NCBI GenBank assembly: GCA_016795065.1 | Contig: JAEUIU010000031.1 | Location: 32,322 to 96,321, forward strand | DNA: 64,000 nucleotides | Origin: Phycisphaerae bacterium | Lineage (GTDB): Bacteria > Planctomycetota > Phycisphaerae > Phycisphaerales > SM1A02 | Reading direction: 5' to 3' | Shown: piece after piece, positions 46,570 through 55,100 of the stretch | Layout of the letters: each line of letters opens with the position of its first letter | How positions within the stretch are numbered: position 1 is the stretch's first letter | Notes under the pieces: model-generated | Databases searched by the model: none | Seen by the model: only the letters and a program-made list of their open reading frames with translations | Told to the model about the DNA's origin: nothing | Translations under genes and position numbers: made by a program

Positions 46570-47574
46570 ATGTCACAAGAGTCGTCGGGGTCGCCCCAAG
46601 TGCGACCGTTGCCTGCCGTTCTTCTTTGTCCAGGCCAAGGCGCCCAAGCCGTCGGCATGGGGAAGTCGTGGTTTGACGCGTTCGCAGTGGCCCGCCTGAC
46701 CTTTGCCGTTGCGGACGAGAAGCTGCGAAGCCTTCCCGATGGGATTCGACTGAGCGATGTGTGCTTCGAGGGGCCCGCTGAAACGCTGAACCGGACCGAC
46801 GTCAGCCAGCCGGCCCTCTACACCACGGGCGTCGCCTGTTACCAGTCGTTGGTGGAGCGCCACGACGGCATCTCGATCGTCGCCGCAGCGGGGCTTTCGC
46901 TTGGGGAATACACCGCCCTTCATCTTGCAGGAGCTTTCAGCTTCGAGGACGGACTGCGGCTGGTGGCCCTTCGCGGGAAGCTCATGCAGGAGGCCGCCGA
47001 GGCCAGCAAGGGAAGCATGGTGGCCCTCATTGGAGGCGACGAGGCCCAAGCCCAAACGGTCTGCGACCAGGCAGCGGGCGGCGAGATTCTCGTGCCGGCC
47101 AATTTCAACGCTCCGGGACAGATTGTCCTCTCCGGTCATGTAGGGGCGTGCCAGCGGGCCGTCGAGGTCGCCTCGGCACTGGGGCTGCGGGCCACGCAGC
47201 TTCAGGTGGCGGGAGCGTTCCATAGCCCACTCATGGCCCCGGCGGCTGAGGGACTGGCGAAGGCGCTCGCTCAAGTTGAGTTCAGGCCGCTGGCTACCGA
47301 CGTTTGGTCGAACGTCACGGCCCGGCCTCACAGTCGCACCGACACCGGATCCATCAAGAAACTGCTGGTTGACCAGCTCGTGAGCCCGGTACGATGGTCA
47401 CAATCCTGCTCGGATCTGATCGCAACGGTGCGAACCAATGCGGCCTGCCCGCCAGATCAGCCGAAGATGCCGGTAGCGGTGATGGAGATGGCCCCCGGGG
47501 TCGTCCTGAAGGGTCTCATGCGGCGCATCGACCGCGCCTGCGAGGTAACAGCTCATGATCATGCCAAAGCTTGA
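46570..47574 (+). CDS. fabD: Malonyl-CoA:ACP transacylase
   Basis: Loads malonyl groups onto ACP. It has 334 residues. Motifs: LLCPGQGAQAVGMGKSW, the nucleophile Ser in GLSLGEYTALHLAGA, the loop FNAPGQIVLSGH and the active His in GAFHSPLMAPAAEGL. It overlaps the following lipoprotein gene by 20 bases. Confidence 0.96.
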   Translation: MSQESSGSPQVRPLPAVLLCPGQGAQAVGMGKSWFDAFAVARLTFAVADEKLRSLPDGIRLSDVCFEGPAETLNRTDVSQPALYTTGVACYQSLVERHDGISIVAAAGLSLGEYTALHLAGAFSFEDGLRLVALRGKLMQEAAEASKGSMVALIGGDEAQAQTVCDQAAGGEILVPANFNAPGQIVLSGHVGACQRAVEVASALGLRATQLQVAGAFHSPLMAPAAEGLAKALAQVEFRPLATDVWSNVTARPHSRTDTGSIKKLLVDQLVSPVRWSQSCSDLIATVRTNAACPPDQPKMPVAVMEMAPGVVLKGLMRRIDRACEVTAHDHAKA

Positions 47575-48340
47575 CCGACTCGCGATTCCGATGGCCGCTG
47601 GGCTCCTCAGCGCAGCGTTCCTCACCGGCTGCACTGAACCGCCGCCGCCGCCGCCACCGCCGAAGCCCATCGTCAAGGCGCCGCCGCCACCACCGCCGCC
47701 GATCACTCCGATCAGCGACCTCATGGCGAAGTACAACATCGACTCCCGGGTGAATCTCCCCGAAGACAAGGCCCCGAAGACCGATCCGGAACGCATCGCG
47801 GTTCTCTCGATCTTCGACGCCTTCGCCCGTGGCGACAGCGCTCGCCTTCAGGGCATGCTCTCTTCCGCTGACCAGTTCGAGCTCGAGAAGCTCGTGAAGA
47901 GCGGCGCGTGGACATCGAGCACCGAATCGATCAGCCGTATTGACGTCCGTTGCGGCACCGCCCCGACGAACGAGAAGTGCGCACTCGCGGTCTTCCATGT
48001 GGGCGACAACTTCGAACCTCAGCTCTGGGCCTACAAGGTCGAGACCGCCAGCAGCCAGTTCGAGGCCGTGGCCACCCCGCCCAACGTGATGAACTCACTC
48101 TCGGGCGAAGACTGGATCAGCGCCTGGTACAAGCTCTGGCAAGAGGATCTTGCCTTGGCCTCGAAGCCTGACGAGGAAATCGTCGTCAAGCAGGAAGACC
48201 GCTCGGTCAAGAACGAGGAAGCGAGCGCCAGCGCCGAAGGCGACGGCCCGTCGATCTCCCCAGGCGGAGGCGGTGGCCGGACCAACAAGCGGAAGCCCAG
48301 CGATACGCCGATTCGCGCCCCGAAGCCCGGCTTCAATTGA
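47555..48340 (+). CDS. Hypothetical lipoprotein inside the fab cluster
   Basis: A 261-residue protein with a lipobox: hydrophobic IPMAAGLLSAAFLTGC, where Cys should be lipidated. It is followed by two Pro runs (PPPPPPPPKP and PPPPPPP), a globular domain of ~150 residues (AVLSIFDAFARGDSARLQGM to SAWYKLWQEDLALASK) and a Gly/Ser/Lys-rich tail. It overlaps fabD by 20 bases; an intrinsic terminator follows. No family was recognised. Its presence between fabD and fabG is unusual. Confidence 0.8.
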   Translation: MIMPKLDRLAIPMAAGLLSAAFLTGCTEPPPPPPPPKPIVKAPPPPPPPITPISDLMAKYNIDSRVNLPEDKAPKTDPERIAVLSIFDAFARGDSARLQGMLSSADQFELEKLVKSGAWTSSTESISRIDVRCGTAPTNEKCALAVFHVGDNFEPQLWAYKVETASSQFEAVATPPNVMNSLSGEDWISAWYKLWQEDLALASKPDEEIVVKQEDRSVKNEEASASAEGDGPSISPGGGGGRTNKRKPSDTPIRAPKPGFN

Positions 48341-48380
48341 GCTGACCGCGACCCTTTCGCATACACCGTTACAATCCTCC

Positions 48381-48413
48381 CCGCCCGAGTGACCTCGGGC
48401 GGGTTTTCTTTTT
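48381..48413 (+). terminator. Strong intrinsic terminator between the lipoprotein gene and fabG
   Basis: Nine perfect pairs (ccgcccgag with ctcgggcgg) around the loop tgac, followed by gttttcttttt at 48403-48413. A textbook rho-independent structure in the plus orientation, only about 40 bases before the fabG start. Confidence 0.92.
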
Positions 48414-48453
48414 CACCGCTGCCGGCCTATGAGGCTGGCGGGAGGGCCGAGCC

Positions 48454-49188
48454 ATCGATCGTCGCGTTGCCATCGTCACCGGAGCCAGCCGCGGAATTGG
48501 CCGAGCCATCGCCATCCGGCTCGCCAAGGACGGTCGGCATGTGGTGGGCATCGCTCGCTCGCAATCGGCGCTGGATGAGCTGGCCAACGATGTCCGGGCA
48601 ACCGGCGGCTCGATCGAAACGCACGTCTGCGATGTGGGCGATGGCGCCGCACTGGCGAGCCTGATCGAGAAGGTCGCCGAAACCCACGGTCGGCTCGACA
48701 TCCTGGTCAACAACGCCGGCATCACCAAGGATGGACTTCTTCTCCGCATGTCCGATGAGGACTTCGATGATGTCTTGCGAGTGAATCTCCGATCGGTCTT
48801 TATCGCCTGCCGAACCGCAGCCCGCCCGATGATGCGGGGCAAGTTCGGGCGGATCGTCAACGTCGGAAGCGTCTCGGGGATCACCGGCAACGCCGGCCAG
48901 GCCAACTACTCCGCAGCCAAGGCTGGCCTCACCGGCCTCACCAAGACCATTGCTAAGGAGTTGGGCTCGAAGGGCATCACCGCCAACGTCGTGGCCCCCG
49001 GGTTCATCGAAACCGACATGACCGCGAATCTGGCGGCCATGATCAAGGAACAGGTGCTGCCCCAGATCCCCGCCCGCCGAATCGGCCAAGCCGAGGACAT
49101 CGCCGAGGCGGTCAGCTATATGAGTTCCGATGGCTCCGGCTACCTCACCGGACAGGTCATCGCCGTGGACGGCGGCCTCTCCCTGTGA
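48454..49188 (+). CDS. fabG: 3-oxoacyl-ACP reductase with apparent ATC start
   Basis: NADPH-dependent reductase of the fatty acid cycle, SDR family. It has 244 residues if started at 48454. Motifs: AIVTGASRGIGRAIAIRLAK (cofactor loop), LVNNAGITKD, and the catalytic Ser, Tyr and Lys in GSVSGITG and NYSAAKAGLTG. A stop lies at 48430-48432 and no ATG, GTG or TTG occurs in frame until GTG 48541, which would remove the cofactor loop. ATC at 48454 (Ile, Asp, Arg, Arg follow) is the best candidate: GGAGG lies 8 bases upstream and length and N-terminus then fit FabG. A frameshift near 48431-48460 is the alternative. Confidence 0.9.
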   Translation: MDRRVAIVTGASRGIGRAIAIRLAKDGRHVVGIARSQSALDELANDVRATGGSIETHVCDVGDGAALASLIEKVAETHGRLDILVNNAGITKDGLLLRMSDEDFDDVLRVNLRSVFIACRTAARPMMRGKFGRIVNVGSVSGITGNAGQANYSAAKAGLTGLTKTIAKELGSKGITANVVAPGFIETDMTANLAAMIKEQVLPQIPARRIGQAEDIAEAVSYMSSDGSGYLTGQVIAVDGGLSL

Positions 49189-49485
49189 ACGCCGTCCCGT
49201 TACGCCTTCGCCCGCTCGTGGCATATGAAGCCTCGGTGACCCCCTGCAACGGCGGAGTGATTTTGCCAGGGTCGGCTACCGTAGGCCCTTTGAATCACCA
49301 GAATGTCCAGACAACGCAGGCCTTGTGGCAAACAGGCCCCGCAGCCGGGCGTTCTTCGTTAGGATCGGCTGAATGACCGACCTTCGGCGGTTTCGCCCGC
49401 AGTCGCGTCATTCGTCCGCTTCCGCTATGATCCCGCCCCTCAGGCTTTGCCCCCGGCTTAGCCACTTTCCATCGGAGAATGCGCC

Positions 49486-49740
49486 GTGACCGAAGCTGAG
49501 ATTGAAGCCAAGGTGATCGACATCGTTGCCGAGCAGATGGGTGTCGACCGCGGGGAGATTACCCGCGAGACGAGCTTCACCAACGATCTGAACGCCGACA
49601 GCCTCGACACCGTCGAGTTGGTGATGGAGTTCGAAGACGAATTCGACACCTCGATCCCCGACGACCAGGCCGAGAAGATTCACACCGTCGGCCAGGCCAT
49701 TGAGTTCATCAAGGCCAACCTGGACAAGAACGGGGCCTGA
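49486..49740 (+). CDS. acpP: Acyl carrier protein
   Basis: Carries growing acyl chains on 4'-phosphopantetheine. It has 84 residues and acidic composition. The prosthetic-group Ser is in [20 protein letters not shown]. It starts at GTG 49486 after GGAG. The 297 bases before it hold no gene; a TATGAT at 49426-49431 could be a -10 box, but no matching -35 was seen. fabF follows 57 bases later. Confidence 0.95.
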   Translation: MTEAEIEAKVIDIVAEQMGVDRGEITRETSFTNDLNADSLDTVELVMEFEDEFDTSIPDDQAEKIHTVGQAIEFIKANLDKNGA

Positions 49741-49797
49741 CCACCGCGGTCAGCTCCGTTCTGCCCCAACACGCCGTAACCGCACGCTGACGCCCTC

Positions 49798-51045
49798 ATG
49801 AGGACCCTCCAGCTTCGCCGCGTGGTCGTCACCGGTCTCGGTGCCGTTTCCGACATCGGTCTCACCGCACCAGCGATGTGGGACTCGATGCGGTCAGGGC
49901 GCTCGGGCATCGGTCCGATTCAGGCCTTCGAGCAGTCCGACGATTGGAGCGTTCGTTTCGCTGGCGAGGCGAAGGGCTTTCAATGCCTCTGCGTTGATGG
50001 GCGGGAACAGAAGCGGATGGACCGCTTTTGCCTGCTCGGCATGCAGGCGGCCGAGGAAGCCGCGCACGATTGCGGAATCGACTTCAGAGGCGGCGACCCC
50101 TATCGTCGGGGCGTCATCATCGGTAGCGGGATCGGCGGCATCATCACGATCGAAGAGGGCTATTCGAAGCTCCTCAAGACCGGGCCGAGCCGTATCTCCC
50201 CCTTCACCGTGCCGCGCCTCATGGTCAACGCCTGTGCGGGGAACGTGTCGATTCGACACAACCTGAAGGGGGTCAACAGTTCCACGGCCACGGCGTGTGC
50301 GACCTCTGGCCATGCCATTGGGCACGCCTTCCACTTCATCCAGCGGGGTGATGCGGACGCGATCTTGGCCGGCGGCTCGGAAGCCGCAGTGTCCAGCCTC
50401 TGCGTCGGCAGCTTCGCGGCAATGAAGGCCCTGTCGACCCGAAACGACGATCCGCAGCGGGCGTCGCGACCCTTTGACCGGGACCGCGACGGTTTCGTCC
50501 TCTCCGAGGGTGCTGCCGTGCTCGTCCTCGAGGAACTCGAGCACGCCAAGGCTCGCGGCGCGAAGATCTACGCCGAGATCGTTGGCTTCGGCGTCTGCGG
50601 CGACGCCTATCACATCGCCGCCCCGGACGAGAACGGCGCCGGCGCCCAGCAGGCTATGAAGATGGCCATGAAGGACGCGGAGATCACCCCTGCCGACGTT
50701 GGCTACATCAACGCCCATGGCACCTCGACGCCATTGGGCGATGCGGCGGAAGTGGCGGCAGTGAAGCGGCTCTTCGGCGAGCACGCAAAGACGGTCAGCA
50801 TGAGCTCAACCAAGTCAATGACCGGCCACTGCCTCGGTGCTGCGGGCGGCATCGAGAGCGTCGCGACCGTCATGGCCCTCCGCGAGGGCATCCTGCCGCC
50901 GACCATCAATCTGGATCACCCCGACGACGGCTTCGACCTCGACTTCGTGCCACACGTCGCGAAGGAAAAGAAGATCCAGTACGCGATCAACAACACCTTC
51001 GGCTTCGGCGGTCACAACGTCAGCCTGGTGTTCAAGAAGTTCTGA
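49798..51045 (+). CDS. fabF: 3-oxoacyl-ACP synthase II
   Basis: Elongating condensing enzyme. It has 415 residues. Catalytic Cys-His-His: Cys in SSTATACATSGHAIGHAFHF, His in YINAHGTSTPLGDAAEV and His in STKSMTGHCLGAAGGIES. C-terminus has the glycine loop NNTFGFGGHNVSLVFKK. It ends the fab cluster. Confidence 0.96.
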   Translation: MRTLQLRRVVVTGLGAVSDIGLTAPAMWDSMRSGRSGIGPIQAFEQSDDWSVRFAGEAKGFQCLCVDGREQKRMDRFCLLGMQAAEEAAHDCGIDFRGGDPYRRGVIIGSGIGGIITIEEGYSKLLKTGPSRISPFTVPRLMVNACAGNVSIRHNLKGVNSSTATACATSGHAIGHAFHFIQRGDADAILAGGSEAAVSSLCVGSFAAMKALSTRNDDPQRASRPFDRDRDGFVLSEGAAVLVLEELEHAKARGAKIYAEIVGFGVCGDAYHIAAPDENGAGAQQAMKMAMKDAEITPADVGYINAHGTSTPLGDAAEVAAVKRLFGEHAKTVSMSSTKSMTGHCLGAAGGIESVATVMALREGILPPTINLDHPDDGFDLDFVPHVAKEKKIQYAINNTFGFGGHNVSLVFKKF

Positions 51046-51327
51046 GCCGAAGGCACCCTCAGTCGATCCCCTTGCCGGCGGCGGTCCTGTGCCTTGCGCC
51101 GCCCCGGACGTATCGCGGGTGCAAAGGTCGAAGGTCCTGGCCTTGCCAAGAGGCCACCCGGCCCGAATGACCCCTGCGGGATTTGCCTTGTCGAGAGCGG
51201 GCGGCTTCCCGGCGCCGCCAGAACAGGCCCGACCGGCTGGGCTCTCGGGGAGGTTTCGTCGTTCTTTGGGCCCTGGCCACCCCTCGCCCTGTACCTCCCC
51301 CGCCCGTCGTGCCGATATCCCCATCCG

Positions 51328-51618
51328 ATGCCCGCTGAACTGTCCTCGATCCTCCGACTGGAAGTGCCGGTCATTGTTCAGATTGCGGAGCGATCGATGC
51401 CCGTCTCCGAGGTGGTCGCCCTCAACTACGGAGCGATCATCGAGCTCCCCAAAATGGTCGATGAGGAGCTGGAGATCCTTGTGAACAACAAGGTGATCGG
51501 GACCGGCGTGGCCGTGAAGGTAGGCGAGCACTTCGGCATTCGCGTGAAGTCGATGGGCGGCCTTTCTGAGCGGGTGAGCGCGTTGGGCGGCAGTGCCGAT
51601 TCTGGCAGCGGTGCCTGA
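51328..51618 (+). CDS. fliN: FliN-like SpoA domain protein
   Basis: A 96-residue protein that is nearly all one SpoA domain: LRLEVPVIVQIAERSMPVSE, VVALNYGAIIELPKMVDEEL, LVNNKVIGTGVAVKVGEHFG and IRVKSM. In flagella FliN forms the C-ring base; the same fold also occurs in type III secretion. No other flagellar or secretion gene is nearby. About 280 bases after fabF have no gene. Confidence 0.85.
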   Translation: MPAELSSILRLEVPVIVQIAERSMPVSEVVALNYGAIIELPKMVDEELEILVNNKVIGTGVAVKVGEHFGIRVKSMGGLSERVSALGGSADSGSGA

Positions 51619-51711
51619 CGGGCACATCGCTCCCGCACCCCGCTGGTCCCAACCGCCCTCTGACTGCCTTGCCCTGTGGCAGCGGTCGTCCCTTCGGCCC
51701 GGAACCCCCTT

Positions 51712-53724
51712 ATGCCCCGCAATCTGCCTGTCGGCAACGGTGAGATGCTCGTCGCCTTCGATGACTCCTACCGGATGCGCGACATCTACTGGCCTCGCGT
51801 CGGCATGCCGAATCACACCTGCGGCCATCCCCAGCGCTTCGGTTGCTGGGTCGACGGTCAGTTCGCGTGGGTGGACGACCGCGAGTGGACCCGTGAGATG
51901 CGCTACAAGTCGGACACGCTCGTCACCGAGGTCCGGCTTCGCCACGAGACGTTGGGCATCGAACTCCTCTGTAACGACGTCGTCGACTATTGGAGCCCCG
52001 TCTACTTCCGCAAGGTCACCGTCACCGACCTCCTCGGTCGCCCGCGGGACGTGCGGCTCTTCTTCCACCACGACATCTCCGTGCAGGAGTCGCCCGTCGG
52101 CGACACGGTCAACTACGACCCCGGCACGGGCGGCCTGATCCACTACAAGGACCAGACTTACTTCCTGATCAACGGCTGCGACACGCGCCGCTTCGGCATC
52201 GAGCATTGGGCGACCGGCGCGAAGCGCATCGGCGACGCCCTAGGCACTTGGAAGGACGCCGAAGACGGGCTTCTCTCGCGCCACGCGATCGCTCAGGGAT
52301 CGGTCGACTCGACCGTCGGCCTCAACGTCGCCGTCGCCCCATGGGGCAGCTCGACCTGCTGGTACTGGATCGCCGCCGGTCACGACTACACGAGCGTCCG
52401 CGACCTCAACGAGAAGGTCCGCGAGAAGACGCCGCAACGGATGATCGATCGAAGCGAGGCCTACTGGCGACTCTGGGCGTGCAAGGAGCCGGTCGACTTT
52501 TCGCCGCTGCCCGAGCGCATTCGCGATCTCTACCTCCGCAGCCAGCTCATCCTGCGAACCCAGATCGACAACGGCGGAGCGATCATCGCCGCCAACGATC
52601 ACGACATCACCCACTTCGCCGGCGACACGTACTCCTACATGTGGCCGCGCGACGGCGCCCTCGTCGCCTATGCCCTTGTTCTCGCGGGGCACAGCGAACT
52701 CTCGCGGAACTTCTTCAAGTTCTGCGCGAAGGTCCGAAGCAAGGAAGGCTACTTCCTCCACAAGTACAACCCGACGGGCACCCTCGCTTCAAGCTGGCAT
52801 CCCTGGATGCTTGACGGCCAGAAGGTGCTTCCGATCCAGCAGGACGAAACGGCCCTCGTGGTCTGGGCGCTGCGGAAGCACTTCCAGGTCTTCCGCGACG
52901 TCGAGTTCATCAAGAGTCTCTACACCACGCTGATCGTCGAGCCGGCGCAGTGGATGCTCCGCTACCGCGATCATCATGGCCTTCCGCTTCCCTCCTGGGA
53001 CCTCTGGGAGGAACGCCGCGGAGTGCACCTCTTCACGGTGGCCTCCACGATCGGCGCCCTCAAGAGCGCCGCCGCCTTCTGCCACGACATGGGCGCTTTC
53101 GACCGAGCCGCCGAGTTCAACGAAGGGGCGGAACGGATGCGCGGGGCGATGGTCCGCCACATGTGGGACCCCGACCGAAAGCGCTTCGCCCGCATGGCGA
53201 CCCCCCAGACCGACGGCACCTACAAGCTGGACATGACGCTCGATGCGTCAGGGTTTGCCCTCTTCGCCTTCGGTGCGCTGGCTGCCGCCGATCCCAAGGT
53301 GGTCGGACACATGCAACAGTTGCGGGATCGCCTGTGGGTGAAAACCGAAATCGGCGGGATGGCCCGCTACGAGCAGGACTACTACCACCAGGTCGAGCGA
53401 CAGAACACCAACGACGTGCCCGGTAACCCCTGGGCGATCTGCACCCTGTGGTATGCCCAATGGCTCATCGAGAAGGCCACCACTGAAGACGAACTTCGTG
53501 AAGCTCTTCCCTACCTTGAGTGGACGGTCAACCGAGCCTTCGCATCTGGAGTGCTCGCCGAGCAGTTCGATCCCTACAACGGCCAGGCGATCTCGGTCAG
53601 TCCCCTGACCTGGTCGCACGCCACCGTCATGATCGTGGTGATGAAGTACTTGCTTCGTCACGCCCGACTGACAGGGAGGCCATCGGGCTGCTTGGCAGAA
53701 CTGAGCCTCGCGGCGGTCGCCTGA
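51712..53724 (+). CDS. Glycoside hydrolase family 15 (glucoamylase-like)
   Basis: A 670-residue protein. The N-terminal beta-sandwich domain (to about residue 265) is followed by the (alpha/alpha)6 barrel. Motifs: DTYSYMWPRDGALVAYAL, the general acid region SWDLWEERRGVHLFT and the general base region VLAEQFDPYNGQAISVSPLT. No signal peptide is present, so it is probably cytosolic, acting on glycogen-like glucans, dextrins or trehalose (family knowledge; substrate not readable). An ATG at 51712 was chosen over a GTG 36 bases upstream. Confidence 0.88.
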   Translation: MPRNLPVGNGEMLVAFDDSYRMRDIYWPRVGMPNHTCGHPQRFGCWVDGQFAWVDDREWTREMRYKSDTLVTEVRLRHETLGIELLCNDVVDYWSPVYFRKVTVTDLLGRPRDVRLFFHHDISVQESPVGDTVNYDPGTGGLIHYKDQTYFLINGCDTRRFGIEHWATGAKRIGDALGTWKDAEDGLLSRHAIAQGSVDSTVGLNVAVAPWGSSTCWYWIAAGHDYTSVRDLNEKVREKTPQRMIDRSEAYWRLWACKEPVDFSPLPERIRDLYLRSQLILRTQIDNGGAIIAANDHDITHFAGDTYSYMWPRDGALVAYALVLAGHSELSRNFFKFCAKVRSKEGYFLHKYNPTGTLASSWHPWMLDGQKVLPIQQDETALVVWALRKHFQVFRDVEFIKSLYTTLIVEPAQWMLRYRDHHGLPLPSWDLWEERRGVHLFTVASTIGALKSAAAFCHDMGAFDRAAEFNEGAERMRGAMVRHMWDPDRKRFARMATPQTDGTYKLDMTLDASGFALFAFGALAAADPKVVGHMQQLRDRLWVKTEIGGMARYEQDYYHQVERQNTNDVPGNPWAICTLWYAQWLIEKATTEDELREALPYLEWTVNRAFASGVLAEQFDPYNGQAISVSPLTWSHATVMIVVMKYLLRHARLTGRPSGCLAELSLAAVA

Positions 53725-53802
53725 CGGCCGATGGCGGGAGGGTGTATTCTGGACCCACCGGTCGTGCATCCGACTGGCGCGACCAGTCGAACCCCTTTCC
53801 CG

Positions 53803-54891
53803 ATGAAAGCCGAGAACCGCCAACGCGCCCACCAGATTGACGCGGTCACCAAGCCGCTCACCGAGTGGATCGCGAACCTCCACAGCGAACGCGATCCGTC
53901 GCTGGAGTCGCGTTATGGCGACGAGGGGTGTGAGCTCTGGCGCCACGAGATCCGGATTCGCCTGATGCACCTGGCCGAGGCCGTCGCCGCCGACCGCGGG
54001 GAACTCTTCGTCCAGAACGCCCTTTGGTCGCGTGCGGCGTTTCTCGCTCGTGAGGTCGACGATCACGACCTCCGCCGCAACCTCGAGTGCACGAAGGAAG
54101 TCTGCGAACAAGAGCTGCCCGTCGACGTCGCTCCGACCGCCTCGAAGTTCATCGCCGAGGCGATCGTCGCCTTGGAGAAGGGCCCGTGTGACCCGCTCCG
54201 ACCGGGGAATCAGCCAAGCGAGGCCGACACCGGCTCGGCGAAGCTCGCTAGGCTCTACCTCCTGCATCTCCTTCAGCGCAACCAGACGGCTGCCGCAAAT
54301 CTCGTCTTCGAGGCTGCCCGCGAGGGGAAGGGCATCCCTGAGATCTACGAGACCATTCTCACGCCGGCCCTGATCGAGATCGGCCGGATGTGGCACCTCC
54401 AGGAAGCGACTGTCGCCGACGAGCACTACTGCACCGCAGCGACGCAGATGATCATGGCTCAGCTACGGGCCCGCATGACGCGCAAGCCGACGAACGGAAA
54501 GCGATTGCTGGCGATGGCGGTCGGAGGCGACCTGCACGATCTGGGCATTCGCATGGTCGCGGACATCTTCGAGATGGAAGGTTGGAGCACCGAGTACCTC
54601 GGGGCCAACATGCCAACCAGCGAAGTGCTGCTGGCCTTGACGGATCCGAAGGGTGCACCGGCCTTCGACCTGATTGCGGTGAGCGCCAACACCACCCTGA
54701 GCGTGCGGGCCGTGGCGAGCTTCATCGAGGCGGTGCGACAGCATCCGGTGGCTCGCGGTACTCCGATCTTGGTCGGTGGCGGGGCGTTTCGGGCGGTCGA
54801 GGATCTCTGGAAGGTCGTCGGTGCCGACGGTTTCGCGAAGGATGCGACGAGTGCCCTCCGACTCGCCAACTCCTTGGCTGCACCTGCATAA
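53803..54891 (+). CDS. Cobalamin-binding protein with CarH-type light-sensor motif
   Basis: A 362-residue protein. The C-terminal two thirds have the cobalamin cap and binding domains of the CarH/LitR type: W197-x9-E207-H208 (in MWHLQEATVADEHYCTAATQ), then DLHDLG with the axial His at residue 245. The N-terminal ~130 residues are helical and contain no MerR-type DNA-binding domain. In CarH, adenosylcobalamin in this setting senses light; this protein could be a partner-dependent or non-DNA-binding photoreceptor (inference). Alternatives include a methyltransferase-associated corrinoid protein. Confidence 0.82.
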   Translation: MKAENRQRAHQIDAVTKPLTEWIANLHSERDPSLESRYGDEGCELWRHEIRIRLMHLAEAVAADRGELFVQNALWSRAAFLAREVDDHDLRRNLECTKEVCEQELPVDVAPTASKFIAEAIVALEKGPCDPLRPGNQPSEADTGSAKLARLYLLHLLQRNQTAAANLVFEAAREGKGIPEIYETILTPALIEIGRMWHLQEATVADEHYCTAATQMIMAQLRARMTRKPTNGKRLLAMAVGGDLHDLGIRMVADIFEMEGWSTEYLGANMPTSEVLLALTDPKGAPAFDLIAVSANTTLSVRAVASFIEAVRQHPVARGTPILVGGGAFRAVEDLWKVVGADGFAKDATSALRLANSLAAPA

Positions 54892-55100
54892 CGGCGTCAG
54901 ATTGACCCGATCGCGGTCTCGATGCCCTCCGGCTGCTTCCAGAATCCCCAGTTCTCCTGTGTTCCCGCGCGAATGCTGGCAGGACGGCGGAACTGCTTTC
55001 GCTTGGGAACGGAGTAGGCGTAGCCTCCGCGGTGTCGGAAGGGCGACAGCGCAGTCCGCGTCTGCCCTGCGGCCGCAACGCAGTCGTCAAGAGAATCGCC

